64,000 nt of DNA. Origin: Gracilaria vermiculophylla. Its lineage: Eukaryota; Rhodophyta; Florideophyceae; Gracilariales; Gracilariaceae. The position numbers and the translations under genes were made by a program. The stretch spans positions 4,566,131 to 4,630,130 of the forward strand of contig JAHNZQ020000004.1 of the NCBI GenBank assembly GCA_019155205.2. The letters run 5' to 3'. The first letter of the stretch is position 1, and each line of letters opens with the position of its first letter. This document shows positions 29,597 through 39,161 of this stretch, piece after piece. The notes under the pieces are model-generated. The model searched no databases and was not told where the DNA came from. It worked only from the letters and a program-made list of their open reading frames with translations.

Positions 29597-29670
29597 GTGT
29601 AACCCATTTAGTATTTGTGTATCGTACACATTTAATGTGTACGATACACAAATACTAATTGGGTTACACG
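29596..29670. repeat. Near-perfect palindrome, 36-bp arms
   Basis: Arms of 36 bases beginning CGTGTAACCCATTTAG, with a 3-base loop (TTA) and one mismatch in the stem. Its sequence is unrelated to the neighbouring palindrome, so the two are separate hairpin formers placed back to back. Confidence 0.9.
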
Positions 29671-30129
29671 TGGATATCGTGTCTCAAAACGTATCAATCT
29701 ACCTAACCCTAACACGAGTGTTATCTATTTTATATTTTGCACTTCAGCCGCTGTCGTGAAAAGGCATTCCCTTTGACACTTTTACTTGGTCCTACCACAA
29801 TGGACACCGCCCATGGCCCAAATCCGGTATCAAACCAGAGAATTCACTCACCGTCAGACAGAAATACCGAGTTTATTGGCAATATACGTACACAAGCAGT
29901 GGTCCCACAACGCAAATCTTGCAACCGTGACTGCATGCCAACAGACGGTGACGCTTACCTTTTGTTTTTTCTCAAAGAGACAATCGTTCTGGATTCCTTT
30001 TTACTCTATCACCACCACTATACGCTCCATACAGAAACCAAAATGTACCTGTTCTTTTCAAACATGACGCTACACAATTTTCATCTCGTGCGCCTTTCTG
30101 TCATGCTACTCGTCAAGGGCGACCTATAA
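29671..30129. other. Probable 5' part of the first Harbinger-like element
   Basis: No gene recognised. A 130-codon frame (29737-30129) has no domain. By position this is the leader or lost N-terminal part of the SANT-like gene that becomes recognisable at 30130. The left end and TIR of this element were not found. Confidence 0.4.
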
Positions 30130-30467
30130 GAGATCCACAAAATGTGACCGCAGGGACGAATAGGCGTTCAAATTGGACAGGGGCAAGAGGATCGTAGTTT
30201 AGTCCACGAGAAGTTAAAAGTTTGTTAGAGTTGTTAGAAATTTATTTGCGGCTATTTCAAGATGATTCAGATCACGTCACAACATTGCAAGATTGTAGAT
30301 TCCCCGGAGAACCTTCAACATTGGAATCTCTTAAGAGTAAGTTTTCCCCTTTGCATTTCAAGCGCATTCCGACTTGTGATGCGATGATTCCTCACGACTT
30401 TAAAAGGCCCAAAACAATAAGGGGGTTAATTTTCCGAATTTTGAATTGCATCGATAAGGTTGACTAA
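30130..30467 (+). pseudogene. SANT/Myb-like protein fragment of Harbinger-like element 1
   Basis: Frame 30130-30467 (one internal TAG near 30199) reads SLLELLEIYLRLFQDD...SLKSKFSPLHF...PTCDAMIP, which follows residue by residue the SANT-like domain of the better preserved copy at 60664 (SLLDLIEEFMLLGKEE...SLQRKFSAICR...PTGDPSIP). Such Myb/SANT-like proteins are the DNA-binding partner of PIF/Harbinger transposases. The tryptophan of the helix is lost. The gene is cut off from its continuation at 35033 by the copia insertion at 30491. Confidence 0.7.
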
Positions 30468-30490
30468 TTTTTACGACCCCAGCTTGTCCG

Positions 30491-30624
30491 TGAATGACCA
30501 GATGCTGGCCGCGCACTGGAATGGGCAACAGTATCCACCCGTTCCACCCGACAGTGCAAAATAAACAAACGCCCGGCGCTTCCGTCCCGCCCGACTCTCC
30601 GGAGTCAAGCGGACGATGCTTTTA
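30491..30624 (+). repeat. 5' LTR of the copia element
   Basis: It begins TGAATGACCAG and ends GCTTTTA; the matching 3' LTR ends CCTTTCA, so the final CA has mutated to TA here. At 134 bp it is short for copia elements. It contains AATAAACAAAC, which may serve as the polyadenylation region. Confidence 0.9.
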
Positions 30625-30744
30625 TGGAACCATCGCTACCGATCTCCTCCGACCGCAACCCCACCCTCTTTTCGAGTGCAACACCGCTGTGCGCACACCC
30701 TCGCCACATAGCATTCACTTCACTACCGCGCGCGCCTATCGACG

Positions 30745-30855
30745 CCTCTTCCGCGGCGACAGCGCCACTCTGCGCGTTGCAACCACCGCCGCCTTGATTG
30801 TTTCGCCTCTTCCGCGGCGACCGCACCACTCCGCGCGTTGCAACCACCGCCGAGG
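30745..30855. repeat. Tandem repeat in copia leader
   Basis: Two copies of an approximately 48-bp unit starting GCCTCTTCCGCGGCGAC and ending GCGTTGCAACCACCGCC, separated by about 13 bp, lie in the untranslated leader between the 5' LTR and gag. Confidence 0.75.
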
Positions 30856-31464
30856 CGATCGTCTCACTCGCGTTTTCACACCATCGCCGCGCACTGACCA
30901 CCGGGAGCACCGTGTGCCGCCACCGCGCCTTGGACATTCCGCCGCCACAAACTCGTGCGCACCGCACCGCCGCTCACGTGTCGCACTAAAGCCGGCTGCA
31001 ACTACACTGCACCCGACGCTACTCTTCGTCTTTGGATTACCACTACCACCCGGACCGTGCCACGCGCCAAGTACCTTTGCCGACGCGCACCCCGTGCGAC
31101 GACCTGACAACGTGCCTCCACTGCTTACGTCATTGTAGTTGGAGAAGAAAGTCCTGCCTCACCTACGAGAAGACTGCGTAGTGTGTTGTGGTTTGTCGGT
31201 GGTGAAGTTGCACCGGCATTCCTACACAGGCCCCTGAAGACGGGAACTAATCCAGGCTCAAGGTGCGATTTGCTATAGGAAAACGACACTGAAGTAAGGG
31301 TTGCTCCTGCCGCCTAGTGTGTAGTATCCGAACGCATCTAACCACCGCGCACCAATTAGGCCTGTTGTGTGCGTTTTGAGCGAGAAGAAACGGCCTCCTC
31401 CACGCGTAGAGGACGTGCGAAGTTCTCTAAATTTAGTATCGTAGCGACGAACAGATTATTTCTT

Positions 31465-31540
31465 GAAGAAGAAGGATCCCTCGACCAGTAGGGGACTGGC
31501 GAAGAAGAAGGATCCCTTGACCAGTAGGGGACTGACGAAG
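31465..31540. repeat. 36-bp tandem repeat before copia gag
   Basis: The unit GAAGAAGGATCCCTCGACC followed by AGTAGGGGACTGGC occurs twice with two differences. Looser relatives (GAGAAGAAA...CCTC...GGACGTGCGAAG) occur upstream at about 31140 and 31380, suggesting an older array in the leader. Confidence 0.7.
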
Positions 31541-31586
31541 AACTTCAACACCTGTCGGCCGCGTCTCGCGTTGAGTATACTCCGAG

Positions 31587-34403
31587 ATGGAAGGAGCTCA
31601 CGAGCACGAGTCGAAACGCATCCTTCGGCTCAAAGGTGCCGCCGACTACTATACTTGGCGTATATATATCCGTGACTACATGCATTCCTTGCAATCCCTT
31701 TTCGTTCTCACCGAACCTCGGCCAGAGGATGGCACCGCAAAAGCTCGCCGACGTTGGGATGATGCCGACCGTAAGGCACGATCTGCTATTGTGCAAAACC
31801 TTGGCATCCAACCTATCGTCGCTGTCTCGGAACTACTTGAACATGAGACTTGTTCCGCTCTGGAGGTATAGACTAAGCTTGAGGCTACGTACAAGAAGGA
31901 CAACATTCAGTCCAAAATGAACTTGAGACAGAAGTTGACTACATTTCTATTCAACGATGCTGATGATATCCAGAAACACCTCCTGGAAATGGAAACTACG
32001 TTCGTCGAATTGNNNNNNNNNNNNNNNNNNNNNNNNNNNNNNNNNNNNNNNNNNNNNNNNNNNNNNNNNNNNNNNNNNNNNNNNNNNNNNNNNNNNNNNN
32101 NNNNNNNNNNNNTTAGATGTTACAAGGCTCGCGCGGAAATTGAAATACCGCCTCACCGCGTTTACAGCGTTCGCCTTGACAGGGCGGGTGAGAACCGATC
32201 CGTCGACTTCGTGCAATGGGCTTTGGAAAACGGAATGGTGTTAGGGTATAGTCCACCATACGCACATCAATCCAACGGGGCTGCGGAGAAAATCATCCAG
32301 GACTTGTGGAAGATGGCTCGCACCCTCCTATATGCTTCTCAACTCCCTTCTACTCTCTGGGAGGAAGCAATCTCACACGCAAACTACATACGAAACCGTT
32401 TGCCGAATTCTCGTGTAGGAATGAAAGTTCCATTCACACTTTGGTTTGGAACTAGGCCGGACTTCACGGACATACTCAAATTCGGACAAAAGGGTCATGC
32501 GTTTATCTACCGATCCGAAACTGTCCCAAACAAGAACATTCTCCCTTGAGCCGTGCTTGGACACTTTGTCGGAATGCAAAGTCCGCGTACTCTTCTACGG
32601 ATCTTTGTTCCGTCCTTTGGGAAAATAATTCACTGTCGCCACAGGGACTTCAAGGTTGCAAGGGAATTTCTTCCCTCCATTAACGAGCTCATCGATTTCT
32701 CTTCTCTTCACCGGCATCAAGCCGAGAAGGAGATGGAAGAGGACGACGAAGAGCATTTGGACGCCTCATTCGCTCTCTGTATGGTCGCTCAATCACGCAC
32801 CAAAAAATTTGTAGGCGACGTCAACTGGGTCCCTAGGAATTTCGAGGAAGCTAGATCTATGCCTGAATGGGCAGAAGCCATTGACAGAGAGTACGACGCT
32901 CTAATAAATCGAGGAACATGGGCACTTGTGGATAGAAAGCCAGGGATGAGTCCTCTCCCGTTCCTCTGGACCTTTCTGGAAAAGCATCTTAGCACCAACC
33001 CGCCAAGCGTTCTGCCCAAAGCCCGCTGCGTTATTCGTAACGATATGCAACGCCTATATCTAGACTTTGATCCGGATAATCTTTACGCGCCTGTGGCACG
33101 CCTGGAAACCATTCGGTTTGCCATTGCCAAGGCAGCGGCACAAGGACTACTTATGGAATCTATGGACATCAGCATCGCATACCTCTATGGCGAATTAGAG
33201 GAACCTCTTATTATGGAACAAGCACAGAATGCGCCTGGTTCATCCTACATCCCTGGAAAGGTGTGCCTTCTGAAGAAGTCTATCTACGGCGCACGACAGG
33301 GTGGTCAAGTATGGGGCTCCCTCTTGCACCAGGAATTACTTAGACATGGTTTGAAACAGTCCAGTACTGACAGATGCTTATACATGTACAAATCTACGAG
33401 TGAAACATTGTCCCTCGTTGTGGTTGTAGATGACATATTGATGTTGTCCAATTCATTCTCTCTACTCAAAGACTTCAAAGAAGAGATGAAGACATTGTTT
33501 CAAGTTAAACTACTAGGTGAAGCGAAGTCCTTCGTAGGGCTTGAAATGGAACGGAGTAGGAATAGCATTAAGGTCCAGCAATCGAGGTACGTCGATAAGA
33601 TGTTGAGAGAGTATGGGCTCTCCAACTCTAATTATGCTAGGACGCCATTGCCCTCTCCATGTGACTTAAGCAGTCGTGGCGACAATGAGAAGAGTAAGTC
33701 GCCTGTGCTTCATGGTCGCTACCGAAAGATGATAGGACATTTGATGTACCTGGCTGTTTCTTCACGTCCAGACATCATGTTTGCAGCTTCAATGCTGACA
33801 AGACAGGTTCACGACCCGTGCATCAGGCATATGGGTTTAGCCAAGCGAGTGATAAGGTACCTAAAGGGTACGAAGGGTATTTGTTTGTTCTTTCCCTCTG
33901 ATGTATCGGCGCCAATGGAAGCATATTGTGATGCAGACTGCGCCGGTTGTCGCGAGACGAGAAGGTCTACGACTGGCATATTGATCAAGGTGAATGAAGC
34001 ACCGATAATGTGGACGACTAAGAAGCAAATGTTGATTGCGTTGTCGTCGGGAGAAGCTGAGTACATCGCACTCTCCTGTTGTTGTAAGAAGTTAACTTGG
34101 CTGCGAAGATTGTTCTTCGAAATGCGCACAGATGAAGTGCTAAGTGAATGTGAACCTAGGATGTACCCAATCGCATTGTATTGCGATAGCACAACAGCAG
34201 CCTCTATTGCTGCGAGGCCAAAGACTTCTGAAAGGAACAAACATATTGCATTGAAGTACCACCATGTCAAAGAACTGGTAAAGAATGGCTTTGTGCGATT
34301 GAAAAAGATCGACACGAGTTTCCAACCCGCCGATGTGTTGACGAAAGCTTTGAAAGCTGATAAGCTTGAGAGATACCGTCTGCGTTGCGGCTTGAGAGCT
34401 TAA
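31587..34403 (+). pseudogene. Copia gag-pol polyprotein, two nonsense codons and a gap
   Basis: One reading frame carries the whole copia order. Gag starts MEGAHEHESKRILRLKG and has a UBN2-like region; the gap at 32013-32112 removes the zinc knuckle, protease and start of integrase in the assembly. The integrase tail follows (RLDRAGE and the catalytic glutamate in QSNGAAEK), then reverse transcriptase with VVVVDDILMLS in place of the usual YVDD, and RNase H (CDADCAG, SSGEAEYIAL). Only a TAG at 31869-31871 and a TGA at 32547-32549 break it, and no frameshift is seen, so the copy is fairly young. Because the gap is a standard 100 N, its true length and state are unknown. Confidence 0.9.
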
Positions 34404-34636
34404 GGTTTTTGTACTAACTATATTTGTTTTTGTCTATTACTATGCGTTTCACAGATCTTTGTTTTGTGTGTATCCATTTGTCTTTAAGTTGTTTTGAGCG
34501 CTATACCTTTTCCTCATGTCATGAGTTTTGTCCCAAAGGGTTTTATCACGACAAAGGTTTTTAACGGTAGACGCTACGTGGAGTATTGTAGTTTATACAC
34601 AACACATGCATTAGGTATTATGTTTGCGAGGGACGG

Positions 34637-34770
34637 TGAATGACCAGATGCTGGCCGCGCACTGGAACGGGCAACAGTATCCACCCGTTCCACCCAACAG
34701 TGCAAAATAAACAAACGCCCGGCGCTTCCGTCCCGCCCGACTCTCCGGACTCAAGCGGACGATCCTTTCA
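34637..34770 (+). repeat. 3' LTR of the copia element
   Basis: It matches 30491-30624 at about 129 of 134 positions, begins TGAATGACC, ends TTTCA and is followed directly by the target duplication GTCCG. Confidence 0.92.
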
Positions 34771-34775
34771 GTCCG

Positions 34776-35032
34776 AGCAGTTTACAGGTACTTCAAGTCA
34801 GTTTCAGGACCGTTATTTTGATCTAGGGTATGGGTTTGACTATGTAAGCCTATAACAAATGGTTCAACAGGATGTCGTTGACATACAACTGCACTTTGAG
34901 CACATGCAATTTGCGCCACGTCAGCTACATAACTGTGCAACAATGGTACGTAGGTGATTCCAATTCCACCACAGATATTTATGAAAAATCAGGTAATCAA
35001 CTGAAAGTACTGTTCCATCGACTTCACGCAGT
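34776..35032. other. Interior of Harbinger-like element 1, not assignable
   Basis: This continues the host element after the copia insertion. Stops occur in every frame. By comparison with the copy at 59450 it should encode the linker between the SANT-like and coiled-coil parts, but similarity is too low to show it. Confidence 0.4.
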
Positions 35033-35460
35033 ATGGTGAGCCACTTTCTCCGACAGTTATTGACTGAAAGGGCTGATTTTGGCTCAGATGGTGAGGCAAC
35101 CGAGGTACCTGATGCACGTGCAGACGGAGAGCAGGAAGACATTATCCAAACAGAATTGCCGAGTGATGTTGCAATTCCTAACGGAAGCAATGCATTAGGT
35201 CGTGAATCTTCTCCGTCTAGCACAACGACTCCAAGAGCCTTGGTTCATCGTCGTGTACGTACAACACCAAAAGAGGATGACTTGCTAGAAATTTGAAAAA
35301 TACAAATGCTTCAAGATCGCGAAAGAAGAGTGGAAGAACGTGTAAGGAGAGAAGCTGAGCGCCAGGACGAACGGGAGAGAAGTGTGGAAGAGAGGCTCAG
35401 GCGAGAAGAGGATCGTGCGGAAGAAAAGGCTCGTCGCCAAGAGGATCGCAAAAGCAATTA
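35033..35460 (+). pseudogene. Coiled-coil part of Harbinger-like element 1
   Basis: The frame reads through DDLLEI, a TGA at 35294, then a strongly charged helix (MLQDRERRVEERVRREAERQ and similar heptads) to a stop near 35460. The layout (LLEI, MLQ, then Arg/Glu heptads) matches ILEIMKVSMLQEQERRDAEYR at 61500 in the second copy. This is probably the oligomerisation tail of the SANT-like protein rather than an independent enzyme. Confidence 0.65.
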
Positions 35461-35579
35461 ACCTTTTATGAAAATGATGTTAGTTCTAATGGCCAAGGAT
35501 TCCCGAAAGCAACATAGATATGAAGGACCTTCCTCTGATGACGACAGAATGCATTGAGTCATACACAATACATTAGACC

Positions 35580-36978
35580 TTAATGAGATGGTTGGTACAG
35601 ATTAAACATGAACTCATCGGCTTCAACACTGAGGTGAGGCATGAACGTTCCTACGATCTGATAAGTCCCTACAGGTCTCGTGCGTAAATTGAATAATAGA
35701 AAGAGAGAATGTAAATTTTTCTTCCTTTCACCTCTTTCTTTGTACACGAATCTATCCTTGATGCGTGGAAATGATCCTTGGAAAGCCCTCATACCCCATT
35801 TAGAAGCTTGACGTGCAGATGTTGCTTGGCGGATTAATAGCACGTCGTCAAAGTTTTCTGTCACTGGAATGTCTTGTGACGATTTAGTCAAGAAGTGGTA
35901 GAAACCTTTTAAAACCCAGAATCTACCACAACACAAGCACCCGTTCTATCGAATATACCCTGTATACCCTGTAGTTTACTGTACACATTGCCCCATTCCG
36001 CAACCGTAGAGTCGTGCATCGCGCCAGGTGCATTTAAGGCACACGCTATGACCACCCCAGCCGGAGAGATCATAATAATGTTTTCAACATAATGGTCAAA
36101 TTTCCAACCATTATAGAACATGTTTTGTATAATTGCATCTCCTGACTGTTCCAAACGGAGCTGTAAACCATCTGCGACGGCATAAACATCAGTCAACATA
36201 AAGTGTGAGCGAGCATTAGATGATTTTTATTCTCCTATTTCGTTATCGCAGGGTAGCCTGACAGCGGCATTATCGTCGCGCAACAAACTGTGTAAGATTA
36301 AACGACGACCGTGGCGAAGAAACAATGAGCAAACAGAGGCAGTGGTTCCGAATAAAATACAGAGTACCATTTCCGAAATCCTTATAAGATACCAGGTTAA
36401 CGTTAATGCCAGACATTGGCATGAATCCATTGAACGTGGCCTGTCAAGACGACGGGGGCGGATAGGGATTCTCCGAATAAAACCGTCAGCACTGTACGTC
36501 GAATAACCATCATAAAGGGGTTTAAAGATATTCAGAAGGTATCTGAAAGAGTAGTGATCGAATCTTGTAATCGTAATTAGCGATTGATCGCACCCAGAGC
36601 CATATAAAACATAAAAGCAGATGTTCTAGGGCGCTGCAGACCCAGTCTCGTGATTCGTCGATCACGGCGACGTTTTGCACCGACAGATATTCGTTGACGA
36701 ATGGTTGCCTCATTAATTCGCCGGCGCCTCATAATAGTGACTAAAAGTGTTTGTATGGACGTGCTGGTGTCGTCTCGAGATGGAAAAATTGGGAGCCGGA
36801 TCGCGACATTATCTTCTCGAGTGGCTTTCGAGGCGATAATGCCGCGAGTAGTCTGCAGCATGGAGAGATAATGTTTGTCTTCCGAGTAGTTTAAAAAAAG
36901 ACGCGAAACATGCCAAAAAGGAAATTGTGCACGCACATAAATTGCTTTTCCGTTGTCCCACGCAAATTTTGCGTGCAC
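35580..36978 (-). pseudogene. Broken PIF/Harbinger-like DDE transposase, copy 1
   Basis: Pieces on the minus strand from 36978 to 35580 align with the transposase at 63047-61820. Conserved landmarks are VLCILFGTTASVC, the first catalytic aspartate in VADGLQLRLEQSG, NAPGAMHDSTVAEWG, the second in CVVVDSGF and the tail DRFVYKERGERK...VEADEF. Stops and shifts separate the pieces (for example directly after VDSGF at about 35909). The gene is convergent with the SANT/coil gene, as in copy 2. The DDE nuclease would cut the element's ends; here it is dead. Confidence 0.78.
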
Positions 36979-37788
36979 ATATTATTTTGGTATGGTACCA
37001 TTATTTTGTGTTTTCAGGTTTGACCCAGTGTTAAAGCTGAAGCGAAAAAGTGTTGCTTACAAATTCCATTTGAATCCCCCTGAAATTGCAAAATAGTTTT
37101 GTAACGATCGCGCCAGATCCTAAAAAATGACACAATTGTGATGCAAGTACAGTACCCTTTCCTGAAATCACAGCTTGAGTGTATTACATTGTTCAATCTG
37201 CTGCCAATTCATCGTAGCCTAACGGCGTTGCACACAAGCTTCCCGTTTGTGCCACATGCGGTATGGGGCCAGCAATCCTTTTCAAATAGACTTTTTTCCA
37301 GACTGGCAAGTTGTAAACATACATTCTACACTACTAAAAACTTTTTATCCGTTGCTAGTAATAAAATACGATCAACGACAATTTGTAAGATGCAGAGTTC
37401 GTGCATATCAATGTTGACCAAAACTGATAACTTCTAAAATGGTGCTGCTACAATAAAATTTATCTGCATTTTCTCAATTCTACGACATTTGGTGTGAAAT
37501 ATCTTTTATACCTTGACTTGACTTGTGTTCGACGCAATGTTCCTTGGGGAACCAAAGAAGACTGCATCCACATAGTTATATGAACCAATGCTTTTTCATT
37601 GGCGAACGGATGTATTCTCGATTAACTGTCACAAATTCACCGAATTATTATGTTATGTCAAATGTGGTTCTGTCCTTTTTGGAAGCTAGATTTCCAACTC
37701 TTTCAATAAGCCGAAACTTAACCAACCTCCTTAACTCTACAATAGCCATTGAGTATCATGAATCTGCTATACAGTTAGAGATAATATA
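36979..37788. other. Unassigned AT-rich sequence
   Basis: No domain was recognised in any frame. It should include the right end of Harbinger-like element 1, but no inverted repeat matching the left side could be identified. It ends at the TA target of the second Tc1 copy. Confidence 0.45.
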
Positions 37789-39069
37789 CGGTGCGTTTCA
37801 AAAACATACTAACCCTAAAACGTGCGCCAAAACTGTCCTGTAGGCTAGATTTTAGACATAGCCTATATAGATTCGTTTGAAAAAGACGTGTACGCCGTCT
37901 TCTTCCTATTAAAAATTGCCCGAGGTTCTCCACTTTCAAAGCACAACCAGCTTCAAATCATAAAATTAGACGCCAACTAACTCTTCAATAGTGCTATCGC
38001 TCGAAAATTGAAGCGTTCTAAAGTCACAATGGCTAAGTTTCTAAATCAACCCACTCTTTAAGGGTTTCAGCAATCTCCGGGAAGCCTTCGGAAGCTCCGT
38101 CCAGCAGACAAAAGAAGAATTAAAAGGAAGTTGTGCAAAGGAAAAGTGTTGTGCAAAACAATTGGAATAAAACTCAATTTCAACGTTTCTAAGTGAATTA
38201 TATGGAGGCATATAAGCAACACAAATTCATTTAAGTATAAAGAAATGAAGAAAAGTTTCTTTCTCCAAGACCTTGACAAGGAAAAAAGAGTTGAGTGGAG
38301 TGCTGAAAAAGCGTACTAACGTAAAAAAATATATGGGAAAATTTAATTTTAACTAGTGAAAAGAAGTTCAATTTAGATGGACCAGATTCCTACAAATATT
38401 GTGGGCAGGATCTTTGTAAGCATTATCATAAATTTTATACCCGGCATTCTAGTGAAGGCTCGGTGATGGTCTGGGCGTGCATTTTTAAAAACGTTCTGAC
38501 CGGAATTGTATTTATCGAAAAACCCATGAACGCGGAAAAATATCAAGAAGTACTATACAATTATTTGCTAGTTTTTGGTTTATGTTTCAATAAAGATAAT
38601 TTTATTTTTCAACAGGATAATGCGCCTGTCCACTCTGCATCTTTGATCCAAAATACGCTACAGGGGTCAGAGGTTTCTGTTTTTGAGTGGCTGGCGTGCT
38701 CACCAGATCCGAACCCAATCGAAATCGTTTACGGATTGCTGGCGAGGATGGTTTATGCGCATGGAAGGCAATTTCAGACAGTTTCTGAACTCAAAAACTG
38801 TAGTAAAAATTGCAGTAAACCTATAACCGTTTCAACTGTAGAAAAATACTTCAATTCGATGCCGAAACGTTGCATTAGCGTTATGCAGCAAATAGGATGC
38901 GAAATAAACTATTGAGGGTCGCACAGCAAAGATTTGTTATTGATGATCATATGTTTTTGAAACGGGGTTTTGACTTTACTTTTTTCTGAAATATATTTTT
39001 GTAGGCGTGCAGTATACATTTGGTTTATTTGATATTTCAAAGCATGTCATATGTTTTCGAAACAGTCTC
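37789..39069 (+). mobile_element. Tc1/mariner element, copy 2
   Basis: The 1281-bp element lies between TA dinucleotides (37787-37788 and 39070-39071), with ends CGGTGCGTTTCAAAAACATA and, inverted, GAGACTGTTTCGAAAACATA. It is the same family and almost the same length as copy 1, in the opposite orientation. Confidence 0.87.
38014..38915 (+). pseudogene. Broken Tc1/mariner transposase, copy 2
   Basis: Only the C-terminal half is open (38463-38915): VMVWACIF, QQDNAPVHSAS with the second aspartate, and SPDPNPIEIVYGLLAR with the final glutamate. Upstream, recognisable pieces with stops continue back to about 38014 (KRSKVTMAKFLN-like, KLRPADKRRIKRKLCKGK-like and a LDGPD-like stretch near 38371). 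It has decayed independently of copy 1: the first half is worse and the second half better preserved. Confidence 0.82.
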
Positions 39070-39161
39070 TACAAAGGCCATCTTAACTTTCTAAATTTTT
39101 ACCGATTAAAAGTTGCAGTTAGTGGCTATGGCATCAGAAGGCACTCTATAGCAATCTCACT

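Larger units (their letters stand above)
30491..34770 (+). mobile_element. Ty1/copia retrotransposon inserted in Harbinger-like element 1
   Basis: Two 134-bp LTRs bound a 4.28-kb element (length uncertain because of the 100-N gap at 32013-32112). Perfect 5-bp target duplications, GTCCG, lie at 30486-30490 and 34771-34775. The LTRs differ at about five positions. The bases after the 5' LTR start TGGAACC, the form of a tRNA primer-binding site, and a purine-rich GCGAGGGACGG precedes the 3' LTR. The flanks on both sides belong to a SANT-coil-DDE Harbinger-like element. Confidence 0.92.

Noticed and set aside
32547..32549. TGA in copia pol as a recoded or selenocysteine codon
   Set aside because: It lies between integrase and RT with no catalytic role, and a CGA-to-TGA change is the ordinary explanation.
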